Below, in pieces: positions 35,813 through 43,466 of a stretch of 64,000 bases of DNA. A program made the position numbers and the translations under genes. Under the pieces are notes generated by a model, which saw nothing but the letters and a program-made list of their open reading frames with translations, was not told the DNA's origin and did no database searches. The DNA comes from Chryseobacterium cucumeris (lineage in GTDB: Bacteria > Bacteroidota > Bacteroidia > Flavobacteriales > Weeksellaceae). The DNA is taken from positions 3,658,001 to 3,722,000 of the forward strand of contig NZ_CP068760.1 in assembly GCF_016775705.1 (NCBI RefSeq), in the 5' to 3' direction. Each line of letters begins with the position of its first letter. Position 1 is the stretch's first letter.

Positions 35813-37063
35813 CTAACTGTTTATAAGAAGGCTAACCAAATCCTGAATCACCTTCTGGGAAACGAAATTCATAAAATCTACCCTTTCCAGATGCGGCATG
35901 TATAATTTTGAGGTTACTTCCTGATCATTGATTCTGATCGTATAGTAAACTGTTCCAACATCCTTACCGTCTTCTCCTTTCCCCGGACCCGCAACACCGG
36001 TTGTAGAAAGGGAAATATGAGTTTCAAACAATTCCTGACAGCCTTTTGCCATTTCCTGTGCCACCTGTTCGCTCACCACGGTAAACTGTTCTACGGTCTT
36101 TTCAGAAACATTTAAAATTTTAATCTTTTTCTCTGTGGCATAGGCAACCACTCCACCCAGGAAATATTTCGAGCTGCCGGAAACTGAAGTAATCATTTTT
36201 GCCAGTTCACCTCCTGTACAACTCTCTGCTGTGGAGATCGTCATGTTTCTTTCGGTAAGCATTTCTGCCAGAATATTTTCAATTTTATCCTCAGATACTG
36301 CAATGACATGGCCTTCTACCAAAGGAAGCAATTTCTGGATTTCTTCTTCTGTTATTTGCTTCAACTGCTCTTCGTTATCACCGGAAGCTGTCAGACGAAG
36401 CTTTACACGGGTTCCCACCGGAAGATAAGACAGTGCAATATTTTCCGGAAGTGCCAGTTCCCAGTCTTCAATTTTGTCCGCAAGGATACTTTCAGGAATT
36501 CCGACCACAGAAACAATCCGGGTATGGATATAATGCAGACTGAATCTTTGCTGTAAATAAGGAATAATCTGATCTTTAATAAGCGGTTTCACCTCATAAG
36601 GAACCCCCGGAAGGCTGTAGCACAATTTTCCGTCCTGTTCCATCATCATACAGGGTGCCGTTCCGTAATGGTTCTGAAAAACGATGGATTTGGTAGGGAC
36701 AAATGCCTGTTCGCGGTTTCTTTCGAGAATATCTGCTCTTCCACGTCGTTCCATATAGCCTTTCAAATGATTGAATGTCACCTCATCCAAAGCAATTTCA
36801 TCATCGAAATATTCAGCCAGTGCTTTTTTGGTTTTATCATCACGGGTTGGCCCGAGGCCTCCTGTTGTAATGACTAAATCGCCGGTTTCAAAAGCGGTTT
36901 TCAATGCATTTTTAATGGTTTCAATTTCGTCTGAGATCGTAAGAATCTGAATGACTTTTATTCCTATATTTTTAAGTTCAGTCGCAATAAAATTAGAATT
37001 GGTATCTACCGTATTTCCGGAAAGGATTTCATCACCGATAGTAATCAGAACAGCTTTTTCCAT
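35813..37063 (-). CDS. cinA: CinA family protein, nicotinamide-nucleotide amidase type
   Basis: A 416-residue two-domain protein. The N-terminal MoaB/MogA-like domain (1 to about 165) starts ITIGDEILSGNTVDTNSNF and holds TTGGLGPTRDDKT. The C-terminal domain (about 255-416) has STAESCTGGELAKMITSVSG and TTGVAGPGKGEDGKDVGTVY, the PncC amidase marks. It acts in NAD salvage (nicotinamide mononucleotide deamidation and ADP-ribose pyrophosphatase activity in related proteins). The length fits full-length CinA. It is upstream of, and on the same strand as, the GH18-deacetylase-GT2 gene, with 88 bases between. Confidence 0.92.
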   Translation of the reverse strand: MEKAVLITIGDEILSGNTVDTNSNFIATELKNIGIKVIQILTISDEIETIKNALKTAFETGDLVITTGGLGPTRDDKTKKALAEYFDDEIALDEVTFNHLKGYMERRGRADILERNREQAFVPTKSIVFQNHYGTAPCMMMEQDGKLCYSLPGVPYEVKPLIKDQIIPYLQQRFSLHYIHTRIVSVVGIPESILADKIEDWELALPENIALSYLPVGTRVKLRLTASGDNEEQLKQITEEEIQKLLPLVEGHVIAVSEDKIENILAEMLTERNMTISTAESCTGGELAKMITSVSGSSKYFLGGVVAYATEKKIKILNVSEKTVEQFTVVSEQVAQEMAKGCQELFETHISLSTTGVAGPGKGEDGKDVGTVYYTIRINDQEVTSKLYMPHLERVDFMNFVSQKVIQDLVSLLINS

Positions 37064-37139
37064 ATGTTTTTTTGTTGAAAAAAATTCTATGCAAATGACG
37101 GAAAATTCTGTGGCAGCGGCAATATAAATTGATTTTTTC

Positions 37140-37147
37140 TATTTTTG
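37140..37147 (+). promoter_or_regulatory. -7 box for the acidic protein gene
   Basis: TATTTTTG, a match to the consensus, about 30 bases before the ATG at 37178. It decides that start against an ATG at 37145, which would overlap the box. Confidence 0.55.
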
Positions 37148-37177
37148 AAGAAATTATCTAAAACTACAATACAAATT

Positions 37178-37651
37178 ATGTCTAAATATGATGATGCTTC
37201 ATGGCATTATGGCGGTGATTTTCCGGAAGGCCTTCCTCAGAAAAACGGGGCTACCCACACAGGAATGTTCCTGAACTGGTGTATCCATAACGATCTGATC
37301 TCTGATGAACTGAAGGAAGATGGTGAAGAGGAAATAGAAAAAGTAAAGCGAAGAGAAATAACCGGTGCTGAATTCATTATGGATTCCTGCGACGGAAAAT
37401 TCTCAGAATATGACCTGAATGAACTGGGAAATCTTTTTGCAAAGGATTATTATGCTGATGATACCGATTTTGGAAACAGATACAGCTCATTCGCTGATGA
37501 TTACGTGAATATTTTTGATGCTAAAGCAGAAGAAAATGACTATGAATATGAAACTTTCTATCACATTGAGGATACCTATGAAAATTATGATCTGATGAAA
37601 CAGGTGATAGATCACCGTTTTGAAGAATGGAAAGAATATATTAACAGCTAA
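37178..37651 (+). CDS. Acidic cytoplasmic protein, DUF7832-like
   Basis: A 157-residue protein starting MSKYDDASWHYGGDFPEG, a start I recall from the DUF7832 family. It is strongly acidic with many aspartate and glutamate residues, lacks a signal peptide and is rich in tyrosine and tryptophan. This composition recalls immunity or DNA-mimic-like proteins of toxin systems, but no toxin gene is adjacent, and no function is known to me. It stands alone between divergent cinA and convergent lipocalin. Confidence 0.7.
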   Translation: MSKYDDASWHYGGDFPEGLPQKNGATHTGMFLNWCIHNDLISDELKEDGEEEIEKVKRREITGAEFIMDSCDGKFSEYDLNELGNLFAKDYYADDTDFGNRYSSFADDYVNIFDAKAEENDYEYETFYHIEDTYENYDLMKQVIDHRFEEWKEYINS

Positions 37652-37657
37652 AACATA

Positions 37658-37702
37658 AAAGGGCAAAATTGTACATAATATACTTATCTGCATTTTTGCC
37701 CT
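37658..37702. terminator. Possible terminator with a long loop
   Basis: AAGGGCAAAA and TTTTGCCCTT form a perfect 10-bp stem but the loop is about 25 bases. It lies between convergent genes. Weak candidate. Confidence 0.4.
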
Positions 37703-37730
37703 TCCACTATTTTGCGATTTGGATTATTCT

Positions 37731-38273
37731 TTACTGATTATGTCTTACCCAGATCAGCTCATCGGTATTATAGCCGATTTTTTTTGCTTTCTGGAGGAAA
37801 CGCTGACGGATACTTTCCGGAATGCTGGTGGTACGGGAAAGGATCCACAGATATTTTAAACTGCTTCCTGCCACAAGAGCATATTGATAGTCTTCATCAA
37901 TATCTATGACGTTGTAACCGGCCCAGATCGGTTTAAAAAATGAAACTTTCAAACGGGCTTCTGCAGGATCTTTTACAAATTTTGCTTCCCCGATAGATTC
38001 ATTCCATACTTTTTTAGTGTAATCATAACCTTTATTTCTTACCTGAATGGTACCATCCGGATTCTCTGTATACTCTGCAGTAACATTGTCCATGTTTTTC
38101 TCGAACCTGTAATCGAAACGGGCGACCTCATACCACTTGCCCAGATATTTTTTAAGATTAAAATTCTTTACCGCAGATGCTCCTCTGGGAATTCTTACAG
38201 AACAGGAATTGAAAATAATAAGCCCCAGTGCTCCCAATGAAACGGGAAGTATAATTTTATGAATGGTTTTCAT
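37731..38273 (-). CDS. Outer-membrane lipocalin (Blc-like lipoprotein)
   Basis: A 180-residue lipocalin with lipoprotein signal IIFNSC. The first lipocalin block GKWYEVARFDYRFEKNMD (GxW motif) and later blocks NVTAEYTENPDGTIQVRNKG and YALVAGSSLKYLWILSR match bacterial Blc. It binds a lipid or other hydrophobic ligand in the envelope. The ATG at 38273 (MKTIHK) is used because it starts the signal peptide; the frame extends 12 codons further. Confidence 0.9.
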   Translation of the reverse strand: MKTIHKIILPVSLGALGLIIFNSCSVRIPRGASAVKNFNLKKYLGKWYEVARFDYRFEKNMDNVTAEYTENPDGTIQVRNKGYDYTKKVWNESIGEAKFVKDPAEARLKVSFFKPIWAGYNVIDIDEDYQYALVAGSSLKYLWILSRTTSIPESIRQRFLQKAKKIGYNTDELIWVRHNQ

Positions 38274-38345
38274 GACAGGAATATTTTGGTGGTTATGATA
38301 GAACGTCAAAAATAATGCCTTTGGTCTGTTAAGGACCCATAAATT

Positions 38346-39080
38346 CTATGAAAATACTTTCAGGAAATTATCTTTAAAGCTTCCTGAAACCTCTATTTCC
38401 GTATCATCCGCCAGCATCACGGTTCCGCTTTTATGATAGGATTTTACAAAACCTGTATTAATGATATGAGACCTGTGAACCCTGACAAACGGGTTTTCCA
38501 GAAGATCATCAAAGTGTTTCAGAAACCGGCACACCATCTTCTTTGAACCATCGGTAAGGTATACCTGAGTAAAATTTCCATCCGCCTGAAGTCTTACAAT
38601 ATCTTCTGTTTTTACAACGTCAAATCCCTGTAAAGTTGGCAAAATCAGCTGCTGTTTCTCAGGTTTTAATTTCAGATTCTCAAGAAGGATCTTATTCCGG
38701 TTGAGCTCTTCTTTTTTCTCAAGGCTTTCCGCCACTTTATTCACTGCCAGAATCAGTTCCTGAATATCGATAGGTTTTAAAATATAATAGCTTGCTGATT
38801 TATTTAAAGCCTGTAAAGAATATTGTGAAAATGCAGTAATGAAAATGGTTTCATAGGAGAAATCTTTGGTAGCTTCCAGCACATCAAAAGCATTTCCGAA
38901 AGGCATTTCTACATCCAGAAAGACCAGTTGAGGCTGCTTTTCAGCAATTAACGGAACTGCTTCTTTGATATTTTCAGCTTCACCCAGAATTTCCACCTGC
39001 GGACAGTATTTGGTAAGATAGCTTCGTAAAACTTCTCTTGCTATAAGTTCATCGTCAACAATGACAGCTTTTATTTTCAT
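38346..39080 (-). CDS. LytTR-type response regulator
   Basis: A 244-residue two-domain regulator. The receiver domain (1 to about 120) shows AVIVDDELIAREVL and the phosphorylated aspartate in LVFLDVEMPFG (about residue 55), with the lysine in YYILKPID. The LytTR DNA-binding domain (about 140-244) shows FDVVKTEDIVRLQADGNFTQ and PFVRVHRSHIIN. The ATG at 39080 is chosen as the start of the receiver; the frame extends 26 codons upstream with no regulator character. It is 102 bases downstream of its histidine kinase gene on the same strand. LytTR proteins bind pairs of direct repeats, which are present in the next intergenic regions. Confidence 0.93.
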   Translation of the reverse strand: MKIKAVIVDDELIAREVLRSYLTKYCPQVEILGEAENIKEAVPLIAEKQPQLVFLDVEMPFGNAFDVLEATKDFSYETIFITAFSQYSLQALNKSASYYILKPIDIQELILAVNKVAESLEKKEELNRNKILLENLKLKPEKQQLILPTLQGFDVVKTEDIVRLQADGNFTQVYLTDGSKKMVCRFLKHFDDLLENPFVRVHRSHIINTGFVKSYHKSGTVMLADDTEIEVSGSFKDNFLKVFS

Positions 39081-39182
39081 TTGAACAGATTTTAGGTGGC
39101 AGATAACAGATTGCAGATGCAAATTAGTGATATTTAACCAATCGTACAATTGGTCCAAAACTTACAGTCCGCCTTAATCCTG

Positions 39183-40976
39183 CTAAGCAAGATTCATCCG
39201 GATAGTCACCAAAACTCCACTGTTATTTTCTTTATCCTTTATAGAGCAGGTGATGTCTTTTTTATACAGATCGTTCAGGAGCTGAATTCTTTCCAGTGTA
39301 TTTTTCATTCCCCTGCCCTCTCTTGTTTTTTGATGTTCTGTTTTTTGCTTTTTACTTTCCTCAATACCTATTCCGTTGTCTTCAATAAGGATTTTAAGAT
39401 GCGATTCACTTTTTTCGAAGCTTAATGTTAAAAATCCTTTTTCGGTTCTGTAACGGAGTCCGTGCCAGACAGCATTTTCCAGAAATGGCTGTATCAGCAT
39501 TCCCGGAACCTGAAGGTTTTGCATATTCAGATTTTCATCTACTTCAATTTCGTAATCGAATTTATCTGCAAAACGGGTCTTTTCAAGCGCCAGATAATTT
39601 TGCAAAAGGTCAAGCTCCTGCTGAAAAGGAATAAAATCTTCGGTGGAATTTTCCATTACACCGCGCATCAGCTTCGAAAATTTTGTAAGATACTGATTCG
39701 CTTCAAGCTCATTATTGGTGGCTATAAAATGGTTGACACTATTTAAACTGTTAAAAATAAAATGAGGATTCATCTCTCTTCGCAGCGACTGAAGAGCTAT
39801 TTTCTTATTTTTAATCTGAACTTTTTTCAGCATTCTGAAAATGAAAATAATAAGTCCGGTGAGTACAATCAACGCTCCGATCAGACTGTAATTAAAGACG
39901 TTTTTCTTTCTGATCAGTTCATCTTTCAACTCTTTTTCTTTTTCCAGCTGTGAAATTCTCTGTTCTGTATCTTCCAGAATTTTATTATCAACCAGGCTTC
40001 TGTCTTTGGAAACGAGATTGGGAAGTTTTCCCAAAAAGTCTCTGTATAACTGAACGGAGGCATCAATATTTCCTGAGATCGCATAAAGGCTGTCCAGCTT
40101 TTTTACACTTTTCTGTGCTTCCAGTGTATGACCTTTGTCCAGCGCAATTCCATAGGCATTTTTTAAAAGATCTACGGCTTCCTCCGGATCATTTTTTTTA
40201 ATATAGATATCTGCCAGTTCCTGAATCTGATTGACTTTTTCCTGCGAGTTTTCTTTTACAAAGTCTTCTTTCAAAACTTTCTTCTTGGCTTCAATAGCTT
40301 TTTCGAAGTTTTTGTTTTCAACATACAGGTCTGCCAGCTTCTGATTGATGGCAAGAGCCTGTTGAGGAGCTTCTTTTTTAGAAATTTTATAGGCTGTATT
40401 CAGGTTTTCTTCAGCACTGGAAACATCTTTCTGTTTCAGGTTAACATCTGCCAGCTGGCTGTAGCTTTCTGCAAGGTCTCCCTGATCATTTTCCTTTTTA
40501 GTCAGATTGATATTATTCTGAATCGCTTCTGCTTTCAGTTCGGGTGTAGGAGAAGAAAGTCTTGCCGCATCATTAGAATTCACAGCTTTACTTTTTTCGC
40601 TGTAACTTACCTGTGCAGCCATGCTGTAATTGCTGATAGCAGGAGTTATTTTATTCTGTTTCTCCTGTGACTGGGCTAATCTTCGGGTTGCTTTCTCGAT
40701 ATTGGGCTTATCATTGAGCTTTTCATACAGTTTTTTCGCTTTTGTATAATACTCTTCACTTTTGGGAAAGTTTCCGCTATTGAAAAATGTTTCACCGATA
40801 TTATAGTAAGAATCTGCTTGGGCAGGCTCATTTTTGGTGTCCATTGCTCTTTTCAACTTCTTTGTTTCTACCTGCACTTCTTCCACAGCAGCACTGCTGT
40901 TAGTAGTGGTTTGGGAAAAGATTGTATTTCCCGAAAGCACCAATAAGAATAGAGTAAAGAATTTAAGCATTTTCAT
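39183..40976 (-). CDS. TPR sensor histidine kinase, LytS/His_kinase type
   Basis: A 597-residue membrane sensor. A Sec signal (FTLFLLVLSGNTIFS) is followed by tetratricopeptide repeats (about 40-320), predicted periplasmic, and a coiled-coil. One membrane helix (SLIGALIVLTGLIIFIFRML, near 370-390) leads to the LytS-type kinase core with REMNPHFIFNSLNSVNHFIA (His about 405). The ATPase region has VPGMLIQPFLENAVWHGLR (N box) and LIEDNGIGIEESK (G1 box). It pairs with the LytTR regulator beside it. A -7 box TATCTTTG sits 5 bases upstream, so the mRNA may be nearly leaderless. Confidence 0.93.
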   Translation of the reverse strand: MKMLKFFTLFLLVLSGNTIFSQTTTNSSAAVEEVQVETKKLKRAMDTKNEPAQADSYYNIGETFFNSGNFPKSEEYYTKAKKLYEKLNDKPNIEKATRRLAQSQEKQNKITPAISNYSMAAQVSYSEKSKAVNSNDAARLSSPTPELKAEAIQNNINLTKKENDQGDLAESYSQLADVNLKQKDVSSAEENLNTAYKISKKEAPQQALAINQKLADLYVENKNFEKAIEAKKKVLKEDFVKENSQEKVNQIQELADIYIKKNDPEEAVDLLKNAYGIALDKGHTLEAQKSVKKLDSLYAISGNIDASVQLYRDFLGKLPNLVSKDRSLVDNKILEDTEQRISQLEKEKELKDELIRKKNVFNYSLIGALIVLTGLIIFIFRMLKKVQIKNKKIALQSLRREMNPHFIFNSLNSVNHFIATNNELEANQYLTKFSKLMRGVMENSTEDFIPFQQELDLLQNYLALEKTRFADKFDYEIEVDENLNMQNLQVPGMLIQPFLENAVWHGLRYRTEKGFLTLSFEKSESHLKILIEDNGIGIEESKKQKTEHQKTREGRGMKNTLERIQLLNDLYKKDITCSIKDKENNSGVLVTIRMNLA

Positions 40977-40980
40977 AAAA

Positions 40981-40988
40981 CAAAGATA
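40981..40988 (-). promoter_or_regulatory. -7 box of the histidine kinase gene
   Basis: On the minus strand TATCTTTG, a match to the consensus, ends 5 bases before the ATG at 40976. The LytTR-like repeats at 41019-41047 lie 31-59 bases upstream of it, in the range of a regulator that controls its own operon. Confidence 0.55.
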
Positions 40989-41018
40989 TACATATATATA
41001 GTCTACTCAAAAACTATT

Positions 41019-41047
41019 CACCAAGTGAAAGTTCCATTTCACCAAGT
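41019..41047. promoter_or_regulatory. Direct repeat pair CACCAAGT, candidate LytTR operator A
   Basis: CACCAAGT at 41019-41026 and again at 41040-41047, 21 bases start to start (two helical turns), each preceded by TT or TTT. LytTR regulators such as AgrA bind two direct repeats about 21 bases apart. The identical pair lies before the next gene (41998-42026). Position is upstream of both the histidine kinase and the SIMPL gene. Confidence 0.65.
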
Positions 41048-41074
41048 CTCCAGGATTCCGGTTACTGATCTGTG

Positions 41075-41082
41075 TAATTTTA
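41075..41082 (+). promoter_or_regulatory. -7 box of the SIMPL gene
   Basis: TAATTTTA, a near match, placed 35 bases after the start of the second CACCAAGT repeat. The same distance is kept at the VWA gene. Confidence 0.6.
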
Positions 41083-41114
41083 CATCAGAATTAAAAATTT
41101 AAAAACAGGAAATT

Positions 41115-41789
41115 ATGAAATTGAAACATTTTTTATTAATCGGAATTTTAACTCTTGGAAGTTTTGTAAACGCTCAGGAAGTAAAGAAAAATGCAATTGA
41201 AGTAACAGGAGTGGCAGAAATGGAAGTAGAACCGGATGAAATTATCTTCAGTATCGGGATAAAAGCTGATAATAAAAACGATCTGGCAGATAATGAAAAG
41301 AAATTATTTGATATTTTGAAAAATGCAGGGGTAAAGAATGAGGATATCAAATTCAAATCCATGTATCAGAATATTTACTCTAAAACCGCTAAGTTTTCCA
41401 AAAATTATCACTTTAAAGCCGGTACAAAATCAAACCTCAGCAAAATCTTTGAAGACCTGAATCAAAAGTGGGTAAGCAGCCTGAATATTGCGGAGGTAAA
41501 GAATACCAAAATTGCAGATTTCAGAAAAGCAGTGAAGATCAACGCTTTGAAAGCAGCCAAAGAGAAAGCAGACTACTTACTGGAAAGTATGGGTAAAAAG
41601 ACAGGAAATGCCCTTGAAATTGTAGAGATAGAAGATTACACCAGCGATATGATTATGCCGGCAGCCTACAAAGGAAGAGCAAGCAATATCCAGCTGGAAA
41701 TGGCTGATGCTCCGGTAGATTTTTCTTTTGATAATATTGAAAACATCAAGCTGAAATACAGCATTAAAACAAAATACGAAATCCTTTAA
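41115..41789 (+). CDS. Exported SIMPL-domain (DUF541) protein
   Basis: A 224-residue periplasmic or outer-membrane-associated protein with a Sec signal (LLIGILTLGSFVNA). The mature part is one SIMPL domain starting AIEVTGVAEMEVEPDEIIFS and holding DFRKAVKINALKAAKEKADY in its helical middle. SIMPL proteins form oligomers; their role is uncertain. The gene carries the same upstream repeat and promoter spacing as the VWA gene, which suggests joint control by the adjacent LytTR system. Confidence 0.87.
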   Translation: MKLKHFLLIGILTLGSFVNAQEVKKNAIEVTGVAEMEVEPDEIIFSIGIKADNKNDLADNEKKLFDILKNAGVKNEDIKFKSMYQNIYSKTAKFSKNYHFKAGTKSNLSKIFEDLNQKWVSSLNIAEVKNTKIADFRKAVKINALKAAKEKADYLLESMGKKTGNALEIVEIEDYTSDMIMPAAYKGRASNIQLEMADAPVDFSFDNIENIKLKYSIKTKYEIL

Positions 41790-41804
41790 AATAACAGATT
41801 TGAG

Positions 41805-41829
41805 AAAGCTGCCTTTTGGGCAGTTTTTT
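41805..41829 (+). terminator. Terminator after the SIMPL gene
   Basis: CTGCC and GGCAG form a stem around TTTTG, followed by eight T. Short but with a good T run. Confidence 0.6.
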
Positions 41830-41906
41830 TGTTTTTTACTATTGGGTTATTGCGTTTTTGACTGAAGAAAAATACCTGTCGATCTATTAAAGTTTTTCGA
41901 ATGGTA

Positions 41907-41940
41907 AAGGCTTCGACTCCGCTCAGCCTGACAGTATTGA
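41907..41940. repeat. CTTCGACTCCGCTCAGCCTG intergenic element
   Basis: AAGGCTTCGACTCCGCTCAG followed by CCTGACAGTATTGA. I recall this sequence as a common intergenic element in many Bacteroidota genomes. Only one copy is in the window, so the repeat status rests on recall. Confidence 0.4.
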
Positions 41941-41997
41941 AATGACACATTAGATTATTACGATCACATATAATCAGATCCTTCCGTTTTTATTATC

Positions 41998-42026
41998 CAC
42001 CAAGTGAAACCTTCCGTTCACCAAGT
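41998..42026 (+). promoter_or_regulatory. Direct repeat pair CACCAAGT, candidate LytTR operator B
   Basis: CACCAAGT at 41998-42005 and 42019-42026, again 21 bases apart, and followed by the -7 box after 35 bases exactly as in site A. The flanks are also alike (GAAA after the first copy, TTCC after the second). Confidence 0.68.
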
Positions 42027-42053
42027 TTCCCGATTTCCAGCCTTAAATAAAGA

Positions 42054-42061
42054 TAATTTTA
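42054..42061 (+). promoter_or_regulatory. -7 box of the VWA gene
   Basis: TAATTTTA followed by C, the same as at 41075-41083, with the same spacing to the repeats. Confidence 0.6.
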
Positions 42062-42133
42062 CTTCAGGAATTTAAAATAATAAGGATTTAAAGATTTCCG
42101 ATTACAACAAATAACCAATAAAAAAACAACAAT

Positions 42134-43324
42134 ATGACAACGTTAAAAATCTTTGCACTTGCAGCCGGTACAGCTTTGTTAAGCTCCGGAAACATTCAGG
42201 AAAACCGCTCTGCAAATAGTAATACTGACAATCATTTAGCGTTACAAAAAACAACATTAATTCCAGTAACCTCAACGGTAAAAGACAATAAAATTCAGGT
42301 TGCTCTTCTCCTGGATACTTCCAATAGTATGGACGGATTGATTGATCAGGCAAAATCCAGACTGTGGAATATTGTGAATACACTTACCACTCTTAAGTAC
42401 AACGGAAAGGCTCCCGAGATCGAAATTGCCCTTTATGAATATGGCAACGACGGAATCCGTGATGAAAATTACATCCGCCAGGTAACTCCTCTCACTCAGG
42501 ATCTGGATCTTGTCTCTGAAAAATTATTTACCTTAAGAACCAATGGAGGCAGTGAATATTGCGGTGCAGTGATCCGTGATGCCTCTGCCAACCTCAATTG
42601 GGATGGGAATGAAAAAAGTATGAAACTGATTTATATTGCCGGTAACGAAGCATTTGATCAGGGAAAAATAAATTATAAAGAGGTTGTTTCAAAAGCAAAA
42701 GCTAAAAATATTTACACCAACACCATTTTCTGTGGAAGCCGCGAAGAGGGAATCCAGACATTCTGGCAAAACGGGGCATCCCTTGGAGGAGGAAAATATT
42801 TCAATATCGACAGCGACAGAAGAGTGATGTATATTGAAACACCTTACGACAAAAGAATTTCTGAATGCAATGCCAGGTTAAATGATACTTATATCTACTA
42901 CGGAAATCATGGCTCAGAATACAGGCTTAAACAGATCACACAGGATAAAAATGCAGAAGCCCAATCGGCATCCAACCTGGTGGAAAGAGCAGTTGCCAAA
43001 TCCAAAAAGAACGCTTACAAAAATGATCACTGGGATCTGGTAGATAAAGCTGAAAAAGATGCCGGATTTATTGCGACAGTAAAAGAAAGTGAACTTCCTG
43101 CAGAGTTGAAAGGAAAAAGTAAGGAAGAAATTCAAAAAGCGATTGCTGTCAAATCAGCAGCACGTGATACAATTCAAAAGGAAATAGAAGAACTTTCCAG
43201 AAAACGCAAGGCTTATATTGATTCCGAAATGAAAAAAAGAGGAAATGATGATTCTGATGATTTGGGAAAAGCCATTGAGAGTTCTATTGTTGAACTTGCG
43301 AAAAAGAATGGGTATAGTTTATAG
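42134..43324 (+). CDS. Exported VWA (von Willebrand factor A) domain protein
   Basis: A 396-residue protein. The N terminus (MTTLKIFALAAGTALLSSGN) looks like a Sec signal. The VWA domain (about 50-240) has the metal-site motif LLDTSNSMDG (DxSxS), and LRTNGGSEYCGAVIRDA holds a candidate third metal ligand. The C-terminal third is charged and helical (KEEIQKAIAVKSAARDTIQK). VWA domains bind ligands through a divalent cation. It shares an upstream operator arrangement with the SIMPL gene and ends in a strong terminator. Confidence 0.85.
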   Translation: MTTLKIFALAAGTALLSSGNIQENRSANSNTDNHLALQKTTLIPVTSTVKDNKIQVALLLDTSNSMDGLIDQAKSRLWNIVNTLTTLKYNGKAPEIEIALYEYGNDGIRDENYIRQVTPLTQDLDLVSEKLFTLRTNGGSEYCGAVIRDASANLNWDGNEKSMKLIYIAGNEAFDQGKINYKEVVSKAKAKNIYTNTIFCGSREEGIQTFWQNGASLGGGKYFNIDSDRRVMYIETPYDKRISECNARLNDTYIYYGNHGSEYRLKQITQDKNAEAQSASNLVERAVAKSKKNAYKNDHWDLVDKAEKDAGFIATVKESELPAELKGKSKEEIQKAIAVKSAARDTIQKEIEELSRKRKAYIDSEMKKRGNDDSDDLGKAIESSIVELAKKNGYSL

Positions 43325-43329
43325 TTGAA

Positions 43330-43362
43330 CAGGCAGTCTTTTTGTGACTGCCTGCTTTTTTA
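43330..43362 (+). terminator. Terminator after the VWA gene
   Basis: CAGGCAGTC and GACTGCCTG form a stem around TTTTTGT, followed by TTTTTT. Confidence 0.85.
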
Positions 43363-43440
43363 AACCACCCTGTCAAAAATTCAAAGAATTTTTGCCCCCC
43401 CTCCACAGGACGGGAATTGGGCACAACAATTGGAGTATTG
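43363..43440. repeat. ACCACCCCGTC double-hairpin repeat, copy 2
   Basis: Starts ACCACCCTGTC. The first hairpin is CAAAAATTC-AAA-GAATTTTTG, with loop AAA where copies 1 and 3 have TTT, and the second stem is diverged (CCTCC-ACA-GGACGG). The tail is diverged as well. Confidence 0.75.
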
Positions 43441-43466
43441 TCATATATAAGACAAAGCATGAAAAT

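Larger units (their letters stand above)
41833..42053. other. Intergenic region between the SIMPL and VWA genes
   Basis: No gene supported. It holds a short repeat at 41907-41940 and the LytTR-like pair at 41998-42026. Confidence 0.6.
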
